Source: Deinococcus seoulensis (lineage in GTDB: Bacteria > Deinococcota > Deinococci > Deinococcales > Deinococcaceae). Taken from it: a stretch of DNA of 7,979 bases. How positions within the stretch are numbered: the stretch's first letter is position 1; each line of letters starts with the position of its first letter. The position numbers were made by a program, and so were the translations under genes. Shown here in pieces: positions 1 through 6,535 of this stretch. Location: assembly GCF_014648115.1 (NCBI RefSeq), contig NZ_BMQM01000060.1:1-7979 (forward strand). Direction: 5' to 3'. The notes beneath the pieces are model-generated. The model saw nothing but the letters and a program-made list of their open reading frames with translations, was not told the origin of the DNA and made no database searches.

Positions 1-64
1 GAGGTCTGCGTCAAGATCGGCGGGGTCAAGCATTGGTTGTGGCGAGCGGTCGACGAATACGGGG
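1..64 (+). pseudogene. IS6-family transposase gene fragment (older copy)
   Basis: Frame 1 reads EVCVKIGGVKHWLWRAVDEYG, the segment just after the first catalytic Asp of an IS6-family DDE transposase. The same 64 bases occur inverted at 7867-7930 with a single difference (A at 16; the other copy has G), giving Ile instead of Val. Similarity stops abruptly after base 64, exactly where an IS6-like terminal sequence begins at 65. The frame then runs through unrelated DNA to a TGA at 115-117 inside the Tn3 inverted repeat, so no functional protein can come from it. The gene continues off the left edge. I read it as an older IS6 copy broken by insertion of the second one. Confidence 0.88.
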
Positions 65-78
65 GGTTCTGGCAACTT
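65..78. repeat. terminal inverted repeat of the IS6-family element (outer tip)
   Basis: The sequence GGTTCTGGCAACTT begins at the exact base where homology between the left IS6 fragment and the right IS6 copy ends. It resembles the conserved GGTTCTG start of many IS6-family ends. The bases 57-64, ATACGGGG, would be one copy of the 8-bp target duplication that IS6 elements make; the partner lies outside the window. The partner inverted repeat is also not visible, so the exact repeat length is unknown. Confidence 0.65.
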
Positions 79-100
79 AACCTGAGTGAGGCCGGAGTAG

Positions 101-105
101 CTCAG
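101..105. repeat. 5-bp target-site duplication, left copy
   Basis: CTCAG lies directly outside the left terminal repeat and is repeated in direct orientation at 7434-7438 outside the right terminal repeat. A 5-bp duplication is what Tn3-family transposition produces. Both copies are identical, so this insertion has not been rearranged. Confidence 0.95.
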
Positions 106-143
106 GGGGTCACCTGAGAGTAAGAACAGGAACCTGCGCTAAG
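106..143 (+). repeat. Tn3-family terminal inverted repeat, left (IRL)
   Basis: Read inward it starts GGGGTCACC and ends GCGCTAAG; 34 of 38 positions match the right repeat, with differences at repeat positions 6, 9, 25 and 31. Both the GGGG start and the TAAG inner end are typical of Tn3-family repeats bound by TnpA. Four more bases (GAAT, 144-147) also match at the other end. The tnpA stop codon (TAG on the minus strand, 139-141) lies within it. Confidence 0.95.
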
Positions 144-3100
144 GAATCTGATTGATGTACTCCTCCAGGGAATACGGGTTACGCAGGGGGCGCAGGTTGC
201 CCTGAGCCACATCTTCTGAGAGGGTGAAATCGTATTTGCCGAGCATGCTCACATGCTCGTGGAGCAATGGAGTCAGTCGGGCCACGTCCTCATCGTTGAC
301 CGGATGACCGATGCTCCGTAGCTCATCGAGAGCTACTTGGATGTAGCGCGTATTCCACAGGACTATCGCGTTCACGACCAGGCCCAGTGCGCTCAACTGG
401 TCTTCCATCCCTTCCCGATACCGCTGCCGCAATTCCCCTTTCTGTCCGTGAAACACGGCCCGCGCCACGCTGTGGCGCTGCTCGCCCCGATTGAGTTGCC
501 GCAGAATTCGCTGGCGGTAAGCCTCGTCGCCCACATAGTTCAGCAGGTACAGGGTCTTCTCGATGCGACCCAGTTCAGCAATAGCCCGTCCCAGACTCGA
601 CAGGCTGCCCCCACGCTGCAAGGTACGCATAATGCTCGTTGCGCCGACCTTGCCCAGTTTGAGTGACCCGGCCAACCTAAGCATGTCCTCCCAGTGAGCG
701 GCGATCAGCCGCTCGTTCAGGGTGTGACGGCTGAGGTCGTTCAGTGCGCCGTAATCCGCGTCCTTATCCAGTCGCCAGAAGCGCTGGTCAGATAAATCCG
801 CCAGCCTGGGACTGAACTTGTAGCCCAGCAGGGCGAATAATCCGAACACCACATCGCTGTAGCCGTGGGTGTCGGCCATGATTTCGCGGGGGTCGAGGCG
901 GGTCTGCTGTTCCAGCAGGCCCGCGAGGATATACAGACTGTCCCGCAGGGTTCCCGGAATCACGATGCCGTGAAATCCGGTGAACTGGTCACTGGTGAAG
1001 TTGTAGTAGGTGACGCCGCGCTGAGCGCCAAAATATTTGCTGTTCCAGCCAGCATTGATGGTGCGAACGGGAACGACGAAACGCAGGCCATCGGCAGAGG
1101 CGACTTCCCCACCGCCCCAGCTCTGGGCCAGCGGCAACTCCAGTTGGGCATTCACCAGCAGGGCATTCGCGGCGGTAATGGTGTCGGCGCGGACGTAGTT
1201 CTGCGCTATCCACGATAGGCGCGGAAGGGTCAGGGCTTCCACATCAGGACGGGACACGGCTTTCAGGCCGATATTGCAAGCCTGTGAAAGGAGTACCGCA
1301 CAGAGGCTCAGGGGAAGATGTCGTACCAGGGTTCGGCCTTCTGCGACGTGGGTAAACGCCTCAGCCAGTCCGGTGAACGAATGCACTTCCATCAAGAGTT
1401 CCGCGAGGTCAACAACGGGCAGGCGGGCTGAAATTTCAGCCCGCAACACCTTCAGGCTCTCCGGCTCAGGAATCGCTTCCGGCGCGGCCAGGTGAAGGGT
1501 GGTGTGGCCGTCCTCCTGAGTGAGTGACAGCGATGAATTGACGCTCAAGCGCTCCTCGACTTCACGAAAGGCGTTTTCCAGTTCGATGCTCAACAGCTCA
1601 AGTTCCGGCCTGGGGTCAAGAGAGCGTTCCAGGGCGCGGCACACGTCGTCACGGGCTTCCAGCCAGGCATCTCCCTGAAGCAGCTCTGCCCGTGGGTCAC
1701 CGTAGCGTTCACTGCGCTCCACAAAGACTTCGCGGCGCTTAAGAGCCTGATGCAGCCTGTCCATCACGCAGAGGGTGTACGCCTGCTGGTCGAGTTGGCC
1801 CCCAAAGGGAAAGACCTGTCTTTCCCAGCTTTTCGGAACGACGCTCCGGGGAGCGTCGCTCCATCTGGGCTTGCCCTGCCCCGGCTCATCCCTGGCTTTC
1901 AGGAATTCCAGGGCATCCAGCAGCGGCGTAGCTGTAGGGGTTCCAGTAAAGGTAATGGTCTGAAGAAAGACCCGCTGAAAGCGGCGGACAGTGGTGTAGT
2001 ACCCACTGAGGGCCAGTGCGTGGGTGTCCTCATCAGGGCTGGCGAGGGCCGCGACCTTTCCAGCGGCTTCCCGCAGTGCCTGTTCCCCCAGCTTCTGCAA
2101 GGCCAGTTCACGCGCTCTTTCGGCAGGCAGGTTGCTGTCCAGCAGCATCAGGGTCGCTTCACGCAAGAGCAAAGCCGCCTGGTCGAGGTCTTTCAGGGAA
2201 CGCAGGCGTTCCCGTCGCCGCCTGGCTTCCCCTCTCAGGGCGAAACTGGTCATCAGACCATCGAAAATGTCCAGTACGTCATCGGTGGCGGTGCGTTCCA
2301 GATGTTGCAGGAAGACCAGCAGGGTTGCCAGCCGCCGTTCCTCGCTCATCCGCTGGATGAGCTGTACTCGTGCAGTCAGGGCGTGACGTATCAGGGCAGC
2401 CTGACGTGCGGCTGGAACGTCGGAGAGGTCAACCTCTCCGACACCGACAGCGCGAATCTGTTCCACGCGGTACAGGGCGTGATACAGCGACATGGCTCCC
2501 ACCCGTGAAGGCGGAGTTCGCAGGACTTCCAGCGGGGTCTGCCATTTCCCCGTGGGCAGGACGAGAAGCTGTTCGAGGACCTGCTCCTGCTCACTGTTCA
2601 GGCGGCGGCTCAAACCGAGGAAAGACCGAGCGGTGTACCGCTCGCGGACACGGGCAATCAGCCGCTCCAGAACACGCACGCCTGGCAACACAACTTTCTG
2701 GGCCAGCAGGTGAGCTGTAGCAAGGTCGAACAGGACGCTCGGGCGCACAGCACTGACCGCGAGGTGGGCATAAATCCAGCGAATCAGGCGGAACACCTGA
2801 AACTCGTCGAACTCCCGGTAACCCAGGTAAGCCACGATGTCGCGGCGGTGGGTGTAGCGGGTTTCCTCGCGCAGTGCATACCGTAGGAAAACTTCTGGCG
2901 AAACCTCAAGTTGCTGAGCGACATGCTGCACCACGACTCTCGGCAACTGAATAGGATTGGGCAGAAAGGTTCCCAGATACCGCAAAGCGCAGAGCTGGAC
3001 GGCAAAACCGAGCTTGTTGTGGTCGCGGCGTCGCTCAGCAATCAAAGCCAGGTCGGCTTCGTTCAGGAAGAAATAACGGGTGAGTTGTTCTGGGGTGGGG

Positions 3101-3159
3101 TCAACAGCAAACCGCCCGTAGCGGGCGGCTTGCTCAGCAGAGAGGAATTCGACGGGCAT
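139..3159 (-). CDS. tnpA: Tn3-family transposase TnpA
   Basis: This 1006-residue protein has the usual length of Tn3-family transposases. It binds the 38-bp ends and carries out replicative transposition, giving a cointegrate. The N-terminus MPVEFLSAEQAARYGRF followed by RDHNKLGFAVQLCALRYLG is the typical DNA-binding N-terminal (DUF4158-type) domain. The catalytic DDE core is C-terminal: D690 in SADGLRFVVP, D763 in ADTHGYSD, and probably E893 in NRGEQRHSVAR, close to the Tn3 spacing. Other family motifs are KYFGAQRGVTYYNF near 708 and LGLVVNAIVLWNT near 935-947. No frameshift or lost catalytic residue is visible. The start ATG lies 21 bp after the upstream propeller gene with no clear Shine-Dalgarno, so translation may be coupled to that gene. 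The stop codon sits inside the left inverted repeat. Confidence 0.97.
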   Translation of the reverse strand: MPVEFLSAEQAARYGRFAVDPTPEQLTRYFFLNEADLALIAERRRDHNKLGFAVQLCALRYLGTFLPNPIQLPRVVVQHVAQQLEVSPEVFLRYALREETRYTHRRDIVAYLGYREFDEFQVFRLIRWIYAHLAVSAVRPSVLFDLATAHLLAQKVVLPGVRVLERLIARVRERYTARSFLGLSRRLNSEQEQVLEQLLVLPTGKWQTPLEVLRTPPSRVGAMSLYHALYRVEQIRAVGVGEVDLSDVPAARQAALIRHALTARVQLIQRMSEERRLATLLVFLQHLERTATDDVLDIFDGLMTSFALRGEARRRRERLRSLKDLDQAALLLREATLMLLDSNLPAERARELALQKLGEQALREAAGKVAALASPDEDTHALALSGYYTTVRRFQRVFLQTITFTGTPTATPLLDALEFLKARDEPGQGKPRWSDAPRSVVPKSWERQVFPFGGQLDQQAYTLCVMDRLHQALKRREVFVERSERYGDPRAELLQGDAWLEARDDVCRALERSLDPRPELELLSIELENAFREVEERLSVNSSLSLTQEDGHTTLHLAAPEAIPEPESLKVLRAEISARLPVVDLAELLMEVHSFTGLAEAFTHVAEGRTLVRHLPLSLCAVLLSQACNIGLKAVSRPDVEALTLPRLSWIAQNYVRADTITAANALLVNAQLELPLAQSWGGGEVASADGLRFVVPVRTINAGWNSKYFGAQRGVTYYNFTSDQFTGFHGIVIPGTLRDSLYILAGLLEQQTRLDPREIMADTHGYSDVVFGLFALLGYKFSPRLADLSDQRFWRLDKDADYGALNDLSRHTLNERLIAAHWEDMLRLAGSLKLGKVGATSIMRTLQRGGSLSSLGRAIAELGRIEKTLYLLNYVGDEAYRQRILRQLNRGEQRHSVARAVFHGQKGELRQRYREGMEDQLSALGLVVNAIVLWNTRYIQVALDELRSIGHPVNDEDVARLTPLLHEHVSMLGKYDFTLSEDVAQGNLRPLRNPYSLEEYINQIP

Positions 3160-3180
3160 CAGTCATGGCAGGAAAGAGAC

Positions 3181-5208
3181 TCAGGGAATGTTCAGAACTG
3201 TGAAACTCGTTTCCGACTGACTGCCGACCCCTACCAGTAATGCTTTCCCATCAGCCCGAAAGGCGAGAGGAACAGTGTCCATGTCCTGTACCACTGCCGG
3301 GAGCTTCCAGACCACTTGTTTCCCAGTTTTCACGTCACCTATCAGCAATTCGGCGCGGCCATCTTCCAGCCAGGCGACTCGCCGACCATCTGAGGATACG
3401 GCCAAAGACTCCACCCGATTGCCAGAGGGCCACATCTGTATTTTCTTGCCTGTCGCCGGGTCATAAACCTCAACGCCCAGCGGATGATAAGTATGTTCCT
3501 TGCCTATCACGTCTATAGCAGCCACGGCCAGTACGCGGCAGTCGGCACTGGTGGCCCCCAGACGCCTTTCTTCAGGCAGTGACAGGCCGAAGTTATTTTT
3601 CTCCAGTGCGCCGAGCTGCCACGAGGACGCCCGGAAGCCCATACCCCGGTCACGGAAGATAAGTTGCGTTTCACACATACTTTTTCCATCCGGCGTGAGC
3701 TGGGAAGTCTCACTCACCGACTTGCGGTAGGTCTGACCAGGGAGGTTGCCCAGAAAGAGCTCGCCCTGACGCCTGAGCAAAGGGGCTACAGGAACGATAC
3801 GACCGCCCAGAACGACTTCCTTATCCCCCGGCGTGAATCCAGAAATAGAATGAATGCCCGTGACCGAGGGGCCAACCGCCTTCCCGGTTTTCACGTCCCA
3901 GAAGCGCACGAATTCCGAGTTCGCATCACCGCTGACCAGGAGCGTGCCAGCCCGATTGAACTTCAGGCTGCCTACCTGATACGGATGAGCCTTGACGCTC
4001 CAGATTGCCTGTCCTGCCTTCAGGTCAAAAAGGTTAAGCTGCCGACCTTCGCCCGCCGCAGCCACCCAACGTCCATTGTCACTGACGGTCAGGAGATTGA
4101 CGTGGGCCAGCGGCATCTGGAACTTGGCGACCTGCTGACCCTGCGGCGTCAGGGCCAGTGCCCCCAGCGAACTGGTGCTGATGATGTTCTGGCCCAGCCA
4201 CGCCACACCCTGAACACCAATCCCGGTATTGGTCGGCTGTGGTGGTGCCAGCCGTTTCCGGTCAGTCAGATTCCAGAGGCGCGGGGTACTGAAGCCGTCT
4301 GCCAGAAGAAATTTGCCGTCGGTACTGAAGGCGAGTTTCCTCGTGTTGTCGGCATAAGTAGGCAACGAGCGTCCTGTCCCACTTTTCAGGTCATAGACCG
4401 TCACGGATTGGTTGTACGCTTTGGGGAAGCTCATGTTCCAGCCCACCGCTAGACGCTGCCCAGACGCGTCATAAGCCACTGCCGAAGCGCTAGCAGGCTT
4501 AACAGGGTCATCCATAAACGAAGTGTCTTCCCCAGGTAAGCGGGTGATGGTCGGCAGCGGTTTCATGTCAGGCAGGTGAAAGCGCAGAATTTGCGAGGCG
4601 CGGATGACGGCCACCTCGTTCGCGGTTGGACTGACGGCGACCTGCCCAGCACCGTAGCCGTCAGGCAAGGTCGGCAGGTCAATCCTCTGCCACTGTCCCG
4701 GCTGGCCGACCAGCAGGGTATGAGGGCACGCCACCGTCAGCGTGGAGCCGCTCGCCGCGAGGTGTGGCCCTTCACTGCCTTTCAGGTTACCGCAGAGGGC
4801 CTGCCCCACGACCTTGGTTTGCTTTCCACTGACCTGAGCCAGAGTTCCTGTCGTGTCCAGCGTAAAAAGGTCATTGCCGCTGTAAACGACATCCACCAGC
4901 AGGCGGCCAGTGGGCGACACAAGAGCCTGCCGTTGCCCCTGGGGAGTGAACAGGCCCACGCGGTCAGCCGTAGTGACGGCGACTTGTGCGCCATCGGCCC
5001 GCACACTGACCTCGCTGGCCGGGCCATCCGGCAAGATGCCTGAAGCCTGGATGCTTACCGCTCCGGCAGCACTGACACTGAGCAGTGCGCCGAGAAAACC
5101 TGTAGAAAGAAAACGGGCCTGTAGAGACATAGCAGAGCTTACAGCGTGAACTGCGGGCAGTACGTTCGCCTTTTGGTGGAGCTGTGCTGCGTTGAGTTTG
5201 TGGTTCAT
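3181..5208 (-). CDS. exported WD40-like beta-propeller protein, 675 aa (second passenger)
   Basis: The function is unknown. The protein is rich in WD40-type blades: KLAFSTDGKFLLADGFSTPRLWNL (about 291-314) and two adjoining blades at about 391-446 with LNLFDLKAGQ and VRFWDVKTGK. Others are VEVYDPATGKKIQMW (579-593) and a blade at 601-636 with SSDGRRVAWLEDG then GDVKTGKQVVW. The length could hold two propellers or one large one. A hydrophobic stretch at about 33-54 (FLSTGFLGALLSVSAAGAVS) looks like a signal peptide. With the first ATG, which overlaps the upstream stop as ATGA, that signal follows a long 30-residue leader. Starting at M27 (ATG 5128-5130) would give a more normal signal peptide. 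No lipobox or enzyme motif is seen. It lies between the first propeller gene and tnpA and is probably co-transcribed with both. Confidence 0.85.
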   Translation of the reverse strand: MNHKLNAAQLHQKANVLPAVHAVSSAMSLQARFLSTGFLGALLSVSAAGAVSIQASGILPDGPASEVSVRADGAQVAVTTADRVGLFTPQGQRQALVSPTGRLLVDVVYSGNDLFTLDTTGTLAQVSGKQTKVVGQALCGNLKGSEGPHLAASGSTLTVACPHTLLVGQPGQWQRIDLPTLPDGYGAGQVAVSPTANEVAVIRASQILRFHLPDMKPLPTITRLPGEDTSFMDDPVKPASASAVAYDASGQRLAVGWNMSFPKAYNQSVTVYDLKSGTGRSLPTYADNTRKLAFSTDGKFLLADGFSTPRLWNLTDRKRLAPPQPTNTGIGVQGVAWLGQNIISTSSLGALALTPQGQQVAKFQMPLAHVNLLTVSDNGRWVAAAGEGRQLNLFDLKAGQAIWSVKAHPYQVGSLKFNRAGTLLVSGDANSEFVRFWDVKTGKAVGPSVTGIHSISGFTPGDKEVVLGGRIVPVAPLLRRQGELFLGNLPGQTYRKSVSETSQLTPDGKSMCETQLIFRDRGMGFRASSWQLGALEKNNFGLSLPEERRLGATSADCRVLAVAAIDVIGKEHTYHPLGVEVYDPATGKKIQMWPSGNRVESLAVSSDGRRVAWLEDGRAELLIGDVKTGKQVVWKLPAVVQDMDTVPLAFRADGKALLVGVGSQSETSFTVLNIP

Positions 5209-6362
5209 TCCTTTGCTTCAGTCTGCCAATCATCAGGCAAAGGTAGAGGCACCACTTTGACTTGCCCTCGACCACTGGACATGGCGAACCAAGTTCCTTC
5301 AGCGTTGACTGTCAGACGCGGCCAGAGAGTGGCTCCCGTTTGAGGTCGGTCGTAGACTTGGATGGGTTGCAAAGCCGAGCCGGGCTGCTGCAAGTCCAGG
5401 CGCAACAAGCGACCGTCATCCAGCACCGCCAGAACGAGGTTCTGCTTGGTCACCACCACAGCCGTCACCTGCGTTCCCTTCACAGGGCCAGTGTTGGCGA
5501 CGCGTTTTCCGGTTGCGATATCCCAGGCTTCTACGCCTGCCCCATCCTCGTCGGCCACCAGGAAACGGCTATCGGGGCTGAATACAGGAGCTTCCGCATA
5601 TTCGTTCTGCTCCGCCCGCTGATAGCTCCGCAGACCCCCGGCCTGCACGTTCCAGACGCGTACTTCACCATTGCAGGGAAAGGCGAGCAGGCGACTATCG
5701 GGACTCCAATTTGGACGTGCCCCCATGAAGTTAAGACAGGTGGCTGGCTGGGCAGGTAGGGCCTTAAGGCGGCGGGAGAAGTCAGAGGCCCACAGTTCGA
5801 TGCGGCGACCTTCGCCCAGCAGCGCCACGGTCTTGCCATCTGGGCTGACATCCAGGCTGTACCAACCCCCCGTGCGGACATTGAGCCGCTTGCCTGTTCT
5901 TACGTCCCAGCGGCTGGCCCCCCGGTGGTCGGCGGCCAGAAAAAACTTCCCATCGGCGGTAAACGCCGAGTTGAAGACGAACTCGGTACCGTCCCGACCA
6001 CAGCCGAAAGTTTCCTTGAAGTCGCCCTGAAGCGTGGAAATGGCCTTCTGCGTGCTGAGGTTCCAGAGCACCACCCGGCACTTGGCGAAGTCCAGTTGTG
6101 CAGCCAGAACACCTTGCGGGGTCGGGCGCGGATTCCACGCCAGTTTGCCGGGAAGCTTCAAGGCGTGGGGTTGGCTGCTCCCGGCGAAAGTCACGGCGCT
6201 GCCCTCGTCAGGGTCAAAGGCCGTGACCTGGTTCTGGCCAACTGTCAGGGGAATTCGGGTCGCTGGATGACTGAAGAGGTAAGCCGAGCGGTTCAGGGGT
6301 GGTGCAGCGAGGGCGAGCGTCCCCAGGGCAAGACTGACGAGGGCAGCAGTGAGTATCCGCAT
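5205..6362 (-). CDS. exported WD40-like beta-propeller protein, 385 aa (first passenger)
   Basis: The function is unknown. Residues 1-20 form a good signal peptide (MRILTAALVSLALGTLALAA, likely cut after an ALA motif near 19-20), so the mature protein should lie outside the cytoplasmic membrane. The rest reads as about seven WD40-like blades, enough for one propeller. Clear ones contain CRVVLWNLSTQKA (95-107), FTADGKFFLAADHRGASRWDVRTGK (134-158), VSPDGKTVALLGEGRRIELW (172-191), SPDSRLLAFPCNGEVRVWNV (220-239) and FSPDSRFLVADEDGAGVEAWDIATGK (261-286). Such propellers usually serve as binding platforms; no catalytic motif is seen. There are four cysteines in the mature part and no lipobox. It is the first gene of the minus-strand array and overlaps the next by 4 bp. 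The same architecture in both passengers suggests that they work together or arose from related ancestors. Confidence 0.87.
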   Translation of the reverse strand: MRILTAALVSLALGTLALAAPPLNRSAYLFSHPATRIPLTVGQNQVTAFDPDEGSAVTFAGSSQPHALKLPGKLAWNPRPTPQGVLAAQLDFAKCRVVLWNLSTQKAISTLQGDFKETFGCGRDGTEFVFNSAFTADGKFFLAADHRGASRWDVRTGKRLNVRTGGWYSLDVSPDGKTVALLGEGRRIELWASDFSRRLKALPAQPATCLNFMGARPNWSPDSRLLAFPCNGEVRVWNVQAGGLRSYQRAEQNEYAEAPVFSPDSRFLVADEDGAGVEAWDIATGKRVANTGPVKGTQVTAVVVTKQNLVLAVLDDGRLLRLDLQQPGSALQPIQVYDRPQTGATLWPRLTVNAEGTWFAMSSGRGQVKVVPLPLPDDWQTEAKE

Positions 6363-6368
6363 TTAGGC

Positions 6369-6374
6369 ATAGTA
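6369..6374 (-). promoter_or_regulatory. candidate -10 box for leaderless transcription of the propeller/tnpA array
   Basis: The minus strand reads TACTAT, then GCCTAA, then the ATG of the first propeller gene. No Shine-Dalgarno precedes this ATG. A TANNNT box about six bases from the start codon is the known pattern of leaderless genes in Deinococcus, where the transcript begins at or next to the ATG. No convincing -35 box is seen at the expected distance, so this is only a candidate. Confidence 0.45.
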
Positions 6375-6400
6375 GTGATGAAAGGTGACTGAATGTTGAT

Positions 6401-6429
6401 TTGCTGGTGCTGCGACAAACAAGTGTAAA
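6401..6429 (+). promoter_or_regulatory. candidate promoter toward the recombinase gene
   Basis: TTGCTG (6401-6406) is separated by 17 bp from TGTAAA (6424-6429). Transcription would start a few bases further on, in the left arm of the recombination core. Both boxes are imperfect. An alternative is a leaderless start from TACACT (6519-6524), ten bases before the ATG. Weak evidence for either. Confidence 0.25.
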
Positions 6430-6430
6430 A

Positions 6431-6456
6431 CCTGTTGTAATTATCCTTATCACAGG
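6431..6456. other. candidate tyrosine-recombinase core site (irs/dif-like)
   Basis: The left arm CCTGTTGTAA (6431-6440) and right arm TTATCACAGG (6447-6456) form an inverted repeat with 8 of 10 matching positions around a 6-bp centre TTATCC. Arms ending TAA and starting TTA around a 6-bp centre are the pattern of Xer dif sites and similar cores, where the two strand exchanges occur at the edges of the centre. Its position just upstream of a TnpI-like gene in a Tn3-family element supports its being the cointegrate-resolution site. Function is inferred. Confidence 0.6.
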
Positions 6457-6458
6457 AA
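6446..6458 (+). repeat. 13-bp direct repeat, copy 1 (right arm of core)
   Basis: CTTATCACAGGAA contains the right arm of the recombination core and is repeated exactly at 6523-6535, 77 bp away. In Tn4430 extra TnpI-binding motifs lie beside the core as direct repeats; this could be the equivalent. Confidence 0.65.
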
Positions 6459-6522
6459 AACTGAAAACTGTCTGCGAATTTGACGGCAAAAACTGCCATC
6501 GGTTTCAGAGGGTGAAAGTACA

Positions 6523-6535
6523 CTTATCACAGGAA
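6523..6535 (+). repeat. 13-bp direct repeat, copy 2, overlapping the recombinase start codon
   Basis: An exact copy of CTTATCACAGGAA whose last base is the A of the recombinase ATG. It is a likely accessory recombinase-binding motif. Because it covers the ribosome-entry or transcription-start zone, binding here could turn down the recombinase's own gene. The AGGA in it touches the ATG directly and is too close to act as a normal Shine-Dalgarno. Confidence 0.6.

Larger units (their letters stand above)
6363..6534. promoter_or_regulatory. AT-rich divergent control and resolution region
   Basis: This 172-bp stretch between two start codons is visibly richer in A and T than the rest of the transposon. 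It must hold the promoters for the minus-strand passenger-tnpA array and for the plus-strand recombinase, and it carries the candidate recombination site (6431-6456 with a repeat at 6523-6535). One loose minus-strand promoter candidate is TTTTCA (6462-6467) with 16 bp to GATAAT (6440-6445), which would lie on the recombination core, so recombinase binding could repress it. The layout parallels Tn4430, where the site lies beside tnpI. Promoter strengths cannot be judged from sequence alone. Confidence 0.7.

Noticed and set aside
1..117. A chimeric open frame from the IS6 fragment through the IS6 tip into the Tn3 repeat, ending at TGA 115-117
   Set aside because: Only the first 64 bases are transposase; the remainder is accidental read-through of repeat DNA, so I do not call a gene.
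1839..1858. 9-bp hairpin CGACGCTCC-GG-GGAGCGTCG in tnpA
   Set aside because: Within coding sequence and of a size common in GC-rich genes; mentioned only beside the longer stem at 2419-2442.
1750..2508. A 252-codon plus-strand open frame opposite tnpA
   Set aside because: It lies entirely antisense to the well-supported TnpA frame, has a low-complexity composition and no recognisable domain; it is a shadow of GC-rich coding.
3664..4452. A 262-codon plus-strand open frame opposite the second propeller gene
   Set aside because: The minus-strand frame carries clear WD40-type repeats and a signal peptide, so this antisense frame is a shadow.
6480..6508. TTGACG (6480-6485) as a -35 box for the recombinase
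   Set aside because: At 16-18 bp spacing the following bases (around TTTCAG) are a poor -10 box.
6491..6510. Short AT-rich inverted motifs (for example GGCA-AAAAC-TGCC at 6485-6497) as further recombinase sites
   Set aside because: Arms of only four bases and no similarity to the CTTATCACAGGAA motif.
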